Assembly (NCBI GenBank): GCA_030430575.1
Contig: JAUIKF010000002.1
Location: forward strand, 62,001 to 126,000
DNA length: 64,000 nucleotides
Direction of reading: 5' to 3'
Source of the DNA: Bacteroidia bacterium
GTDB taxonomy: Bacteria; Bacteroidota; Bacteroidia; J057
The translations under genes and the position numbers were made by a program. Numbering within the stretch: position 1 is the stretch's first letter; every line of letters starts with the position of its first letter. This document shows, piece after piece, positions 43,381 through 52,445 of this stretch. The notes beneath the pieces are model-generated. The model made no database searches and was not told the origin of the DNA. It saw nothing but the letters and a program-made list of their open reading frames with translations.

Positions 43381-45247
43381 TGGGTTTCTTCTTTCCAAAA
43401 TCTCCATCTAGTGGGATAAATTTCGTGATCACAAAGGCGGGAATGGTCGCGATGATGACCCAGATGAAAAAGTGTTGGTAGCCAATGGCATCTTGTATCC
43501 ATCCACTAATCGCGCCTGGCACCATGGCTCCCAGCGCCATAAAGCCTGTGCAGATCGCATAATGCGCTGCTTTGAAAGGGCCTTCTGAGACGTGGATCAT
43601 GTAAAGCAAGAAAGCCACAAAGCCAAATCCATATCCAAACTGTTCGATGGCGACAGCCACATTGATAATGAAAAGCGATTCCGTCTGGCTATAGGCGAGG
43701 TATACATACACGAGATTGGGGACATTGATAGCGGCCACCATCCACCAGAGCCAATATTTTAAGCCTTGGCGGGATACGAGTACGCCGCCGATCAGACCGC
43801 CGGCTACCAAGGCAATGATGCCTACTGTCCCATAGACAATCCCCAGCTCACTGGTGCTCAGCCCTAGCCCGCCCAGTTCTGGGACTTCCAATAGAAATAG
43901 CCCCGCTACTTTCCCCAGTTGGGCCTCGCCCAAGCGGTAAAGCAAGATGAAGCCGATGATCACACCGATTTTTTTCTTTTGGAAAAAGGTTGAGAAGGTG
44001 TGAACAAACCCTTTCATAATATCTCCTACAGAATTCACTTCGCGTGGCGTATCAGTAGGGGGACGTGGGAGAATCCATTGATGGTAAAGGGCTGCCAAGA
44101 TCATAATGGCAGCTACCAACCAAAATACGATAGACCAGGCAAAGGGCACATCACCTGAGGTCACTGTGAAGGTCGCTTGGCCAGCTGTTTTGGCCTTGGG
44201 GTCTACTTGAATCACGACCAGGGCTGGCTGATTCCAGTTGTACTGGTCAAAGGTGAGGTGACTGCCTTCAACGAGAGAAATGCCTTTGTCTCCATCAGAA
44301 CGAGCGATGTTCAGTTGAACTGTTTCTCCCTCTGCAGGGGTATTGGAAAGGTAAAAGCGTCCAATGGCAATAGAGCCTGCTCCTTTTTCAAAAACCACTT
44401 CTTCTGGGCCAAAATGGCGTTTAAGGAATGCGCCAAGCGGTGTGGCGACGGTACGACTCCACCATCCAGGCTGCTTTTTCTCGGTGGACTTGTTTTCTTC
44501 TTTTGGATAAAAATTGTGGTTTTTGTTCCATTCACGAGCAAGCGTGAGAAGGGAGTCGGCAGGTGCTTTGGGCCAGGCACCGAGGACCAGTTTGGCCCCG
44601 TTTCCTGTGAGGTCTGTCAGAATCTTGAGGTCGCCTTCCTGTGGGTAAAATGATTGCCCAGAAGGGAATGTAGGGGTTTCATAGGTAGCGGATGAAATAG
44701 AAGAAGCAGAGAACGTCACCTTTTCCAATCCAGTAGAACTCTCCAATTGCCCGGCCATAATCACCAAAAGGCCTTGGCCCGTAATCATCGCAAATCGGTA
44801 AAAGGTGCTCCGAATTCCCACAAAGAAGGCTTGTTGATCTTCCTTGAGGGCAAGCATATAAAAGCCGTCTGCCGCTATATCATGGGTGGCAGAGCTGAAT
44901 GCCACCAGAAAGAAAAACGCCATGGTATAGCGCAAAAAATTGTCCAGCGGCAGGCAGAGCGCAACGCCTGCCAACCCCACGCCTACCGCAAACTGCATCA
45001 GCACCGTCCAAATCCTTTTGGTACGAATAATATCGACAAAAGGACTCCAGAGCCATTTAAATACCCATGGCAAGTTCAGGAGGCTAGTGTAGAACGTAAT
45101 ATCAGCATTGGATACGCCCATACGCTTATACATGATGACAGAGACGATCATCGCCATCACATAAGGCAATCCTTCAATAAAATAAAGGGAAGGAATCCAA
45201 CTCCAGGGATTACGGGTAGTAGTGGGTAAGCTATTCTGTGTATTCAT
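43373..45247 (-). CDS. AmpG-like MFS transporter with a large extramembrane insertion
   Basis: A 624-residue inner-membrane transporter. Landmarks of the AmpG/PAT branch of the MFS are LYFIEGLPYVMAMIVSVIMY at the first helix, KWLWSPFVD, and AFSSATHDIAADGFYMLAL in the fourth helix. Family members usually have 400-500 residues. Here residues about 170-368 form a soluble insertion between helices, rich in beta-forming residues, with WWSRTVATPLGAFLKRHFG in its middle. Homologues import muropeptides (AmpG) or acetyl-CoA-related or sugar substrates; the substrate here is unknown. A role in taking up glycan breakdown products is a guess, prompted only by the GH92 operon that converges on it from the left. 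The small antitoxin-like gene overlaps its stop. Confidence 0.85.
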   Translation of the reverse strand: MNTQNSLPTTTRNPWSWIPSLYFIEGLPYVMAMIVSVIMYKRMGVSNADITFYTSLLNLPWVFKWLWSPFVDIIRTKRIWTVLMQFAVGVGLAGVALCLPLDNFLRYTMAFFFLVAFSSATHDIAADGFYMLALKEDQQAFFVGIRSTFYRFAMITGQGLLVIMAGQLESSTGLEKVTFSASSISSATYETPTFPSGQSFYPQEGDLKILTDLTGNGAKLVLGAWPKAPADSLLTLAREWNKNHNFYPKEENKSTEKKQPGWWSRTVATPLGAFLKRHFGPEEVVFEKGAGSIAIGRFYLSNTPAEGETVQLNIARSDGDKGISLVEGSHLTFDQYNWNQPALVVIQVDPKAKTAGQATFTVTSGDVPFAWSIVFWLVAAIMILAALYHQWILPRPPTDTPREVNSVGDIMKGFVHTFSTFFQKKKIGVIIGFILLYRLGEAQLGKVAGLFLLEVPELGGLGLSTSELGIVYGTVGIIALVAGGLIGGVLVSRQGLKYWLWWMVAAINVPNLVYVYLAYSQTESLFIINVAVAIEQFGYGFGFVAFLLYMIHVSEGPFKAAHYAICTGFMALGAMVPGAISGWIQDAIGYQHFFIWVIIATIPAFVITKFIPLDGDFGKKKPNE

Positions 45248-45454
45248 CGCAGAAAAGATACGCAGGAAGCATCAAAATTAAAATCAAAATAGAAATCAAA
45301 AATGTGCATAAAAATTCGAGCCAAGCTCAGCCAAAATTTTTGTAGGAAATTCAATTTATAGCACTGACTATCAGGGATTTATGTAATTGAAGTATTCCCA
45401 AAATTAGAGACTTAAAACAGATCAAAAGATGCCCTCTCAGCACTAAGAACTCAA

Positions 45455-45478
45455 AACATAAAACATAAAACCCAAAAC
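45455..45478. repeat. Single-arm iterated word (CAAAACATAAAAC type)
   Basis: AACTCAAAACATAAAACATA and following CCCAAAACT variants repeat a short word in the gap downstream of the LVIVD gene, with no mirrored arm. It resembles the C-rich words before the BNR gene. Confidence 0.4.
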
Positions 45479-45484
45479 TAAAAA

Positions 45485-45509
45485 AGCCACTCCCGCTACA
45501 GGAATGGCT
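45485..45509 (-). terminator. Terminator of the LVIVD gene
   Basis: AGCCACTCC (45485-45493) pairs with GGAATGGCT (45501-45509), with one mismatch. On the leftward strand it is followed by a run of five T. It lies 28 bases past the stop at 45538. Confidence 0.8.
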
Positions 45510-45537
45510 CTTCTATTTTTAACAAATATCTAACGGG

Positions 45538-46860
45538 TTACTGAACAACAGAAATTGTGCTGATTTTTCTGAGGTTTTGCAGGTCGTTATAGTCATACTG
45601 GACGATGCCATCTTCGCCTACCATGATGAGCACGCCATCATTTGGAATGACATCTGTAGCTTTGACATCTGTGAAATGAGCTATCTGATTGCGCTCTAAA
45701 TCAAATGCATCAGAAGCGTCATACACTTTAAGACCAGCATCTCCATCACAGATAAATAAGGTGCCATTGGTGATCCCCAAGCCTTGAGGGCCACTCATCG
45801 GATAGGTCCGAAGGAGCTGAGGTACAGAAGGATTACTGATATCGAGGATATCCAGTTGGTTGGTCCAACCTCCACAGGGCCCATTATTGCCTGTGTTTCT
45901 TAAGGTCACATAGGCAGTGCCATTTTCCGCTACGACGGGGTCACAAGCGGTGACGTGCTGGAAATTCGACAAGAATGCAGGATTGTTGGGGTCCTGAGAA
46001 TCATAAATAAACATACCAGAGGTAGCGCCGATCAGGAGGAGGTCATTGAGCGTGTAAATAGTCTCAGCCTCTCCGCCCCACATCTGTAGTTCTACTGTAT
46101 TGGTGAGGTTTGGGTAATTGCAGTTTTGCGCATCAAATACCTTCAACTCATTAGGCGTAAGGATGTAGAGGTGCTCATCTTTAACGGCAAAGCGCGACAT
46201 AGAGCCAGCAGTACCAGGCGTAGCAGGGTTGATGGTACGGCGAGTGCCAGTATTACCTGTATTGGCAGTAACGGCATTGTCTTCCTGGATGCTGATTTGG
46301 TTGACTAGCCAAACATCTGGCATGCTGTTTTCGCAGTCATAAGGGACTGTTTTCATTTCGCCCGTCCACTCAATCACTACGCCCAAGTCGGGATCAGCTG
46401 TGTAGCCACGGTAGTTGATGATGTGTGGAAGCGCATTGTCGATACGCTGAATCAGGGTAGGATTGGCAGGGTTGCTGATGTTAAAGACCAGCAAGTCAGT
46501 ACTGCTATCAAGGTAGAGGTTGTCACATTTGGCAGCAATGTCATAGTTGCCAGGAACGTTGATAAAAGCGACAGGTACGGGTGACTCGGGGTTGGAATTG
46601 TCAAAGATGTGCAGACCTTTGGCAATCTCATTGACAAAAAGGAAATCATCTTTAAGGTAGATTTTTCCAGGATTTTTAAGGTCTTGAGGCGCTGTCACTT
46701 TTACGGCTGACTTGAAGTCTGTCATAGACATGTAGACTGGGCTGTACTCCATATAGGTGAAGGACATATTACATTTGTCCTTGATACACCCTTGGAGCAT
46801 CATACCTGCCAGCAAGAAAAGCATCAGTGAGATCCTGAAGCCTTTGTTGTGAATGTTCAT
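45538..46860 (-). CDS. LVIVD-repeat lipoprotein
   Basis: A 440-residue lipoprotein from ATG 46860 (MNIHNKGFRISLMLFLLAGM, lipobox Cys near residue 25 in QGCIKD); a start at 46899 adds 13 residues. The body is a beta-propeller of LVIVD repeats, seen as alternations of GKIYLKDDFLFVNE, GLHIFDNSNPESPVPVAFIN, DLLVFNISNPANPTLIQRI and LFICDGDAGLKVYDAS. Each blade ends in a 'xVxDxSNP' turn. Such proteins are common in Bacteroidota and archaea and are thought to bind ligands or partners at the surface; no enzymatic role is known. Stands alone, with its own terminator. Confidence 0.88.
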   Translation of the reverse strand: MNIHNKGFRISLMLFLLAGMMLQGCIKDKCNMSFTYMEYSPVYMSMTDFKSAVKVTAPQDLKNPGKIYLKDDFLFVNEIAKGLHIFDNSNPESPVPVAFINVPGNYDIAAKCDNLYLDSSTDLLVFNISNPANPTLIQRIDNALPHIINYRGYTADPDLGVVIEWTGEMKTVPYDCENSMPDVWLVNQISIQEDNAVTANTGNTGTRRTINPATPGTAGSMSRFAVKDEHLYILTPNELKVFDAQNCNYPNLTNTVELQMWGGEAETIYTLNDLLLIGATSGMFIYDSQDPNNPAFLSNFQHVTACDPVVAENGTAYVTLRNTGNNGPCGGWTNQLDILDISNPSVPQLLRTYPMSGPQGLGITNGTLFICDGDAGLKVYDASDAFDLERNQIAHFTDVKATDVIPNDGVLIMVGEDGIVQYDYNDLQNLRKISTISVVQ

Positions 46861-47094
46861 GATGATTGATATTAAACGGTTAATGCTAAAAACACACAAA
46901 GAACGCGCTATTCATCGAAAGGACAACCTTCCCAATAGCTTCCCTTATGTGTAGCACAAATAATTCGCAAAAGGTTTGGAATTCTTTTGTTAATAAACTT
47001 CTTTTCTCAAATCTACAATTTTTTTATCTTAAAGTAAGGGTAGTTTATCGCTTTGATGTCTCAGGGTAAAATGGCCAAACTTAATATGTTGTTT

Positions 47095-47922
47095 ATGATT
47101 ATTCGTCAGTTTCGTGCATTTGTCATAGCTATATGCCTACTCTGCGTTGGCATGTTGTCCCTTATTGCTCAGCAGCCAACAGCCGATGAAGATGTCGTGT
47201 ATCTGAAGAATGGTTCTATCATTCGAGGCGAAATCACAGAGCGTATCATAGGAGAATCTATCAAAATTCAGATTCTTGGGGGAAGCATTTTTGTGTTTGA
47301 GGAATCGGAAATAGAAACGATCCTCAAAGCGCCGAAGGTATACCAGGCCCCAGTCCAACAACCTTATGTTTCTCCCAAAGAATACCGCCGTGAACTCAAG
47401 CGAACGACCCCGGTGACTTCTCGCAAGCGTGGAGTTTACAATATGTTTTCTTATGGCTTCCAGCCAGGTCCTGATACCTGGTCTGATGTGGTCCCATGGC
47501 CTACCCTCCAGTGGCGAACGGGATATAATTTTAATCAATTTGTGAACCTAGGCGTGGGGTTTGGGATAGATGCATATATGCCCGGGGGAACGATTCCGAT
47601 CTATGCGGACTTTCATGGTGAGTTGGGAAAGGAAGTGAAACCCATCATGTTTCACTACTTCTTTCAAGCTGGTTATGGAATTTCAGCGTGGAACAACTGG
47701 AACTTCCAGGAAGTAGGTGGAGGCCCTATGGGGCAATTTGGAATTGGCTGGAAACTCAATACGCGTCGCCGGATAGAATGGGTTTTCACTGCTGGTTATA
47801 AGTTCCAAGCTATGAGCTTTATTCAAACGAACGGCTGGGAACCGTTCCCTTTACCTGAACCTCGCAGGCGTGAAACACGGGTGTTCAGACCCCTTACGCT
47901 CCAGGTAGCCGTTGGATTTTAA
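47095..47922 (+). CDS. Outer-membrane beta-barrel protein with N-terminal 'VYLKNG' domain, copy 1
   Basis: About 275 residues from ATG 47095, chosen because MIIRQFRAFVIAICLLCVGM gives a normal signal peptide (cleavage near LIAQ). Other in-frame starts at 47056, 47071 and 47086 give over-long leaders. After the signal comes a short domain DVVYLKNGSIIRGEITERII and SIFVFEESEIETI, found at the N-terminus of many Bacteroidota barrel proteins. The rest alternates polar and aromatic residues and ends in LTLQVAVGF, with terminal Phe as in outer-membrane barrels. Highly similar to the next gene (same domains, same last four residues, AVGF versus AIGF). Tandem duplication is clear. Function unknown. 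Confidence 0.75.
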   Translation: MIIRQFRAFVIAICLLCVGMLSLIAQQPTADEDVVYLKNGSIIRGEITERIIGESIKIQILGGSIFVFEESEIETILKAPKVYQAPVQQPYVSPKEYRRELKRTTPVTSRKRGVYNMFSYGFQPGPDTWSDVVPWPTLQWRTGYNFNQFVNLGVGFGIDAYMPGGTIPIYADFHGELGKEVKPIMFHYFFQAGYGISAWNNWNFQEVGGGPMGQFGIGWKLNTRRRIEWVFTAGYKFQAMSFIQTNGWEPFPLPEPRRRETRVFRPLTLQVAVGF

Positions 47923-47951
47923 CTATCATTCGTCTTTTTATTCAATACATC

Positions 47952-48758
47952 ATGACACGACAGATTATCCAAACCATAATCGTGAGCTTTTTCCTGTTGG
48001 GTAGCCTATTCAGTACCCTACAGGCACAAACGCCCATGGAAGACGTCGTTTATCTCAAAGATGGAAGTGTCATCCGGGGGAAAATCGTAGAACAGATCAT
48101 AGGGGAGCATATCAAAATAGAACTGCTGGGTGGCTCTGTATTGGTATACGAAGAATCAGAAGTGGTCAAGATAACCAGAGAACCCTCTTTGCATGCCCCC
48201 ACTCAGGTAACGACCTATCCTTCTACTACCAAGAAGTTTTCAGACTATCCCATCACCCTCCGTGCCCCAAAGACGGTTTACAATATGTTTGCCTTTGGGT
48301 TAGCCTTTGGGCAGGGGTTTAATGGAAATGTTGGCCTTAATCCTAGTTTTACCTACAAGGTGGGGATGCACTTCAGTCAATACCTCAATTTGGGATTGGG
48401 GATAGGGCTAGATCCGTATGAAGGGGGGACGGTTTCCCCGCTATTTGTGAATGTCTCAGGCGAGGTTGGTCGTCCAGCTGAGATTATGCCTCATTATTTT
48501 GTGGATTTTGGATATGGCATGCCCTTAGGAGGATCTTGGAATACGAATGTATTCAGAGGAGGCCCCATGCTTCATGCTGGTGGTGGTTGGAAATTCAATT
48601 CCAGACGCAGATCAGAATGGACCCTTACCCTAGGCTACAAGTTCCAACATACCTACCAAGAACGCCAGATCTGGCTTCCACAGTCTCCTGAACCTGTAAG
48701 TGTTATCGGCACACGCTTTTATCAAAAGATCGTCATGCAGGTGGCGATAGGGTTTTGA
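47952..48758 (+). CDS. Outer-membrane beta-barrel protein, copy 2 of tandem pair
   Basis: A 268-residue paralogue of the preceding gene, 29 bases downstream and probably co-transcribed. Signal peptide MTRQIIQTIIVSFFLLGSLF is cleaved near LQAQ. It keeps the DVVYLKDGSVIRGKIVEQII and SVLVYEESEVVKI domain. Shared landmarks further on are YNMFAFGL (YNMFSYGF in copy 1), the G-rich GGPMLHAGGGWKFNSRRRSE and the final MQVAIGF. Both copies are predicted 8-12 stranded barrels. The pair has diverged mainly in the surface-loop regions, as often follows duplication of surface proteins. Function unknown. Confidence 0.75.
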   Translation: MTRQIIQTIIVSFFLLGSLFSTLQAQTPMEDVVYLKDGSVIRGKIVEQIIGEHIKIELLGGSVLVYEESEVVKITREPSLHAPTQVTTYPSTTKKFSDYPITLRAPKTVYNMFAFGLAFGQGFNGNVGLNPSFTYKVGMHFSQYLNLGLGIGLDPYEGGTVSPLFVNVSGEVGRPAEIMPHYFVDFGYGMPLGGSWNTNVFRGGPMLHAGGGWKFNSRRRSEWTLTLGYKFQHTYQERQIWLPQSPEPVSVIGTRFYQKIVMQVAIGF

Positions 48759-48761
48759 GGG

Positions 48762-48860
48762 AAATGATTAAATGAGAAAAGGAGTAAATGAGAAAATGGA
48801 GGCGGGGATATTCCTAAACCCATTTATTCATTTTCTCATCTTATCATTTACTCATTCTCT
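48762..48860. repeat. Inverted repeat of ATGAGAAAATG words reaching into the HD-Pnk gene
   Basis: The left arm (48762-48798) repeats AAATGAGAAAATG-type words. The right arm (48821-about 48860) mirrors them, ending inside the last codons of the leftward HD-Pnk gene (stop 48848-48850). It begins three bases after the rightward stop at 48758. As with the other elements, it sits on the stop codons of both convergent genes. Confidence 0.75.
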
Positions 48861-49969
48861 TCTTCTACCACTTCAAAGCTATGCGACTCCCAAGGATGTG
48901 GGTAAGCTAGATGCTTATGTGCTTGAATGATCACTTGTTCATCTAATGCTTGAGGATATAATTGGTTTTGGGAAAGGAGGGATGAAAGACTTTTTTCGAA
49001 AAACACAAAGTGAAGGGTACCCGAGGCACCTAAGATAATCTTTGAAAGTTGGTCACGGTGTTTTTTGTGGAGATTCATGCCATCCAGGACGATGGGAACC
49101 CCTTTTCGTAACAATGGCGTAAGGTGTGCTGATAAAGACCGGATAGATGTTGAATCCAAGGAATCCTGAAAGGAGTTTGAGAAAAAGTCGCTTACAGATA
49201 GGTAAGTATGACCAGGGTAGTGTTCCTTCACATATTGGGTCTTGCCCGAACGAGGTGCGCCAATGGTGATTACACAGCGGGCACCTTTGGCCCTGTCGGC
49301 AGGCACCTTTAGCATTAAAATCTTTTCCATCAACAATGCCTCTTTCCTCTTCCACGTCACCCAAAGCGCATTTTTTTTGCTATATCCCGCTTCCCAAAAA
49401 TATCGCTGTACCTCGTCATACGTTCCAAGTGTTTTGGTGACTTGTGGGACGATATAGTCATTGAACCGTTGGACGTAGCCTACAACAGTCGCTTTGTCTT
49501 CACATTCTCGGCCCATCATGTCAAATAGGGCAAATATGCCCAATAAATGTAAGTCAGTCTGCGTCGCCAACAGTTTATAGGCATCCAAAGACCTTTGCTC
49601 CCTGCCCCATCTAAATGGCACATAATGCCAACGTACTAGGTCTAAGATACGCTTTCTCTGGGCGGCACTGATGGCTTTTTCAAGTAAAATATCGCGAGCA
49701 ATCGGTACACCTGCTTGCTCATGACCAGGCGACCGCCATCTTCCCCCTTCCCAACGCGTGACTTCGGCCTTCCCCACATCATGTAGCATAGCTGCCCAGT
49801 ACAGAACTTCCTGATCTGCCTCTGACAAATTGTATGTATCTATATGGGTATGATACTGCTCAAGTACCAGCAACGTATGATTGTAGACATTCCCCTCACC
49901 ATGATAGCGTGGGTTCTGCTCAGTGGCCTTGAGGCGTTCAATCAGGGATTCAGGAAGGAGCAGGGTCAT
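48848..49969 (-). CDS. HD-Pnk end-healing enzyme (HD phosphoesterase plus 5'-OH polynucleotide kinase)
   Basis: A two-domain nucleic-acid repair enzyme of about 373 residues. In residues from ATG 49969, the N-terminal HD domain has His31 (NHT), HD at 63-64 with Lys67 (HDVGK), His83, His115 (RWHYVPF), Asp150 and Arg154 (FALFDMMGR). Their spacing follows the active-site residues reported for Runella HD-Pnk, as far as I recall it. It would remove 2',3'-cyclic or 3' phosphate ends. The C-terminal half is a P-loop kinase: Walker A GAPRSGKT at 237-244, an SVSDFF segment and DGMNLHKKHRD. It would phosphorylate 5'-OH ends. No RNA ligase lies next to it, so the joining partner must be elsewhere. An in-frame ATG at 49990 adds seven residues. 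The assignment by architecture is strong; activity untested. Confidence 0.85.
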   Translation of the reverse strand: MTLLLPESLIERLKATEQNPRYHGEGNVYNHTLLVLEQYHTHIDTYNLSEADQEVLYWAAMLHDVGKAEVTRWEGGRWRSPGHEQAGVPIARDILLEKAISAAQRKRILDLVRWHYVPFRWGREQRSLDAYKLLATQTDLHLLGIFALFDMMGRECEDKATVVGYVQRFNDYIVPQVTKTLGTYDEVQRYFWEAGYSKKNALWVTWKRKEALLMEKILMLKVPADRAKGARCVITIGAPRSGKTQYVKEHYPGHTYLSVSDFFSNSFQDSLDSTSIRSLSAHLTPLLRKGVPIVLDGMNLHKKHRDQLSKIILGASGTLHFVFFEKSLSSLLSQNQLYPQALDEQVIIQAHKHLAYPHPWESHSFEVVEEENE

Positions 49970-50083
49970 GCTTGCTGGACGAAAAATCATGGACAGTTAA
50001 AAGACGTGCAAATTAGGGGTTTCGCGTGATTCCTCAAAGTGCAGATATAGTGCCATCGTTTTAGGAGGCACTTAGGTACAGAA

Positions 50084-50116
50084 AGACCCCGCAGGTTTTC
50101 AAAACCTGCGGGGTCT
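50084..50116. repeat. Perfect 33-base palindrome (REP-like)
   Basis: AGACCCCGCAGGTTTT (50084-50099), a single central C, then its exact reverse complement (50101-50116). It lies between the HD-Pnk start and the OmpA-gene stop. It resembles a widespread Bacteroidota REP-like element with ACCTGCGGGGT arms (recalled). It may also terminate the leftward OmpA gene. Confidence 0.85.
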
Positions 50117-50141
50117 ACAGAGCCTTAGTTACGCTATTTCC

Positions 50142-52445
50142 TCACCCATCATCATCATCAGGCTTGGTCTTCACAGGTTTCTTCTTTTCATCTTCCATCA
50201 AAAACTTTTCCATTTCTGCATCTAATTCATCATCAAGGTCGTCCTCAAAGGATTCAAGGTCCCAGTCATCTGTCTCGGTAGAATCGCCATCCGTTTCCAG
50301 TAAATCTAATAGATCAAATTCCCTCAAAAACTCTTCTGGATCATAATCGTCGTCATCTAAGAATTCTTCCTCAAAGTTCAGCTCTTCTTTCATGGGGAGA
50401 AACTTCTTCCCTTTATAAGCGGGGTCCCAGATAAGGCGAAACTCTACCCGCCGGTTTTTGCGTTTATTTTCCTCTGTATCATTGGGGACCAAGGGACGAG
50501 TTTCGCCATAGCCTTGAGCCAAAACCCTCCCTGGGGGGAATTTGCCTTCCTTTTCAATATACGCCTGAATCTGCTGGGCTCGTTGGAGGGATAAGTCGAG
50601 GTTATAGGCGGCCTCGCCGTCGCCATCTGTATGTCCCTCCACCACCACACGATACATAGGGTAGTTGGTAAGGAATTTGGCGATATAGTCAAGTTTGGGC
50701 TTGACATAGCCGGAAAGCTTATAGCTATTGCTTCCAAATTCCAAGGACTCAAAAACCAGCGGTTTGTTTTGTTCAATACTTTGGGTGATCACATCAAAGG
50801 TCGTATCTCCATATAAGACAAGGTCGTTGCGAATGGTGAGAAAATTGTCACCTATGACGTAGATGCGGTATCGGTTGTTGTTTTTTAGGTCAAATTCGAA
50901 GAATCCCCTGGTATTGATTTGCTTGGGCGCGATTTCAATGCCATTGTCCAAATCTACTACCATGACAGATCCAACAAGTGGATGGCCTGTGATGGAGTCA
51001 AGCAAGACGCCGCGGAGCTTTGTGGTCGCATCAGGCCGTGATTCCATAGGCATGGGAAAGGAAAAGAGGTCAAAGTCCTGAAATTCGAAGGCGAGTTCCC
51101 CGCGTTTAGAGCTGGCATAAAAGATGTTCTCGCCATCGCTATCGATAGAGAAATAATACTCATTGACGGTGGAGTTGACTAGAGGCCCTACATTTTTGGG
51201 TTCTTCCCATTGGTTGTCCATCCATCGCGTCTTGAAGATGTCAAACCCTCCATAGTTCTTGAGCTGACCATTTGATCCAAAATAGAGTGTGCGGTTGATC
51301 ATATGGAAAAAGGGCGAAAGCTCATCTTGAGAAGTGTTGATCACAGGGCCTACATTCTGGGCTTTGCTCCATCCACCGCCTTCATTTCTTGTACAGAAAT
51401 AGATATCTATTCCCCCAAATCCTCCTCTCCGATTGGAAGAAAAGAACAAGAGACTGCCGTCGGCAGAGATATTGGGCTGAGAATCCCACGAACCTGAGTT
51501 CACAAAAACGCCGAGATTTTTCACATCGACCCAATCTCCCGCGTCATAAGTAGCTTGATATATATCACAGTCCCCTAAATGCCCTTCATCGTCCGAGTTG
51601 CAGCGGGTGAAATACAATGTCTTTCCGTCGGGATCAAGACAAGCTGAGCCTTCATTGAAGCGGGAATTGATCGCATCGCTGAACTTAGCAGCATCCTCCC
51701 ATTTGCCAGTAATGAAATTTTTGACAGAATAATAAAGCTCTTCATTTTCCCCCATAAAAGGGTCGATAACGTCGTTTTGTCCTCGGCGAGAGGTGAAGAT
51801 CAGGACACTGTCCGAAGGATGCATATAAGGGGCATAATCAGCATCTTCTGAATTGATGGCGCGCCCCATATTGGTGAGTACACTTTTAGGGGGAATGAGT
51901 GGGTCGATTCGCTGACGTAATTCAAGAAGTTGATAATAGGTATCGATAGAAAGCCAATCGCTTCTGGTAGCGGCCGTGAGAGAATCGTAAGCGAGACGGG
52001 GGGCACCCCAGTTTCGGGTGTGTTTGATGGCAAGCTCATAGTAAAAAACGGCCGCAGCAGTATCTTGCATGATTTGGCGCGTGCGGCCTAGTTTCCACAA
52101 CATAGAGACTCCACTGCTGTCGCGAAAATTCTGCACACCAAACTGACGCACATATTGAGAAAGGGCCAGGCCATATTCGAAGATGTCTTCTCCACGTTCA
52201 AGTTTGCGAAGTGCAGCCAATTTCTTCTTGTCATGATACCGTGCGCGACGGTTGATATTGGGGAAACTGGGTGCGCCTTTCCCTGACCGAAAAAAGTATC
52301 CTTGTGTGGTATCTACTTCTTGGAGCAACACGGACTTTTCCATGATGACATCATCCTCTGTTTTGCCAAAAGGAGGATTGTGCTGAGCAGATAATGTCAA
52401 AAAGTTCCCAAAAAGGAGCAGCACCAACGTGGCTTTACACAACAT
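50142..52445 (-). CDS. OmpA-family outer-membrane protein with PD40 repeats and acidic C-terminal tail
   Basis: A protein of about 767 residues from ATG 52445 (MLCKATLVLLLFGNFLTLSA, cleavage near SAQ). The region 70-190 is TPR-like. Residues about 200-470 are WD40-like PD40 repeats (for example NEGSACLDPDGKTLYFTRCN and QPNISADGSLLFFSSNRRGG). A Carboxypeptidase-like strand region follows (LRGVLLDSITGHPLVGSVMV). The OmpA_C domain, starting near 565 (SLEFGSNSYKLSGYVKPKLD), has the peptidoglycan-binding signatures EGHTDGDGEAAYNLDLSLQR and NRRVEFRL. The last roughly 85 residues are extremely acidic (LETDGDSTETDDWDLE is one stretch). It links the outer membrane to peptidoglycan. Convergent with nothing; the permease gene starts upstream in the opposite direction. 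Confidence 0.9.
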   Translation of the reverse strand: MLCKATLVLLLFGNFLTLSAQHNPPFGKTEDDVIMEKSVLLQEVDTTQGYFFRSGKGAPSFPNINRRARYHDKKKLAALRKLERGEDIFEYGLALSQYVRQFGVQNFRDSSGVSMLWKLGRTRQIMQDTAAAVFYYELAIKHTRNWGAPRLAYDSLTAATRSDWLSIDTYYQLLELRQRIDPLIPPKSVLTNMGRAINSEDADYAPYMHPSDSVLIFTSRRGQNDVIDPFMGENEELYYSVKNFITGKWEDAAKFSDAINSRFNEGSACLDPDGKTLYFTRCNSDDEGHLGDCDIYQATYDAGDWVDVKNLGVFVNSGSWDSQPNISADGSLLFFSSNRRGGFGGIDIYFCTRNEGGGWSKAQNVGPVINTSQDELSPFFHMINRTLYFGSNGQLKNYGGFDIFKTRWMDNQWEEPKNVGPLVNSTVNEYYFSIDSDGENIFYASSKRGELAFEFQDFDLFSFPMPMESRPDATTKLRGVLLDSITGHPLVGSVMVVDLDNGIEIAPKQINTRGFFEFDLKNNNRYRIYVIGDNFLTIRNDLVLYGDTTFDVITQSIEQNKPLVFESLEFGSNSYKLSGYVKPKLDYIAKFLTNYPMYRVVVEGHTDGDGEAAYNLDLSLQRAQQIQAYIEKEGKFPPGRVLAQGYGETRPLVPNDTEENKRKNRRVEFRLIWDPAYKGKKFLPMKEELNFEEEFLDDDDYDPEEFLREFDLLDLLETDGDSTETDDWDLESFEDDLDDELDAEMEKFLMEDEKKKPVKTKPDDDDG

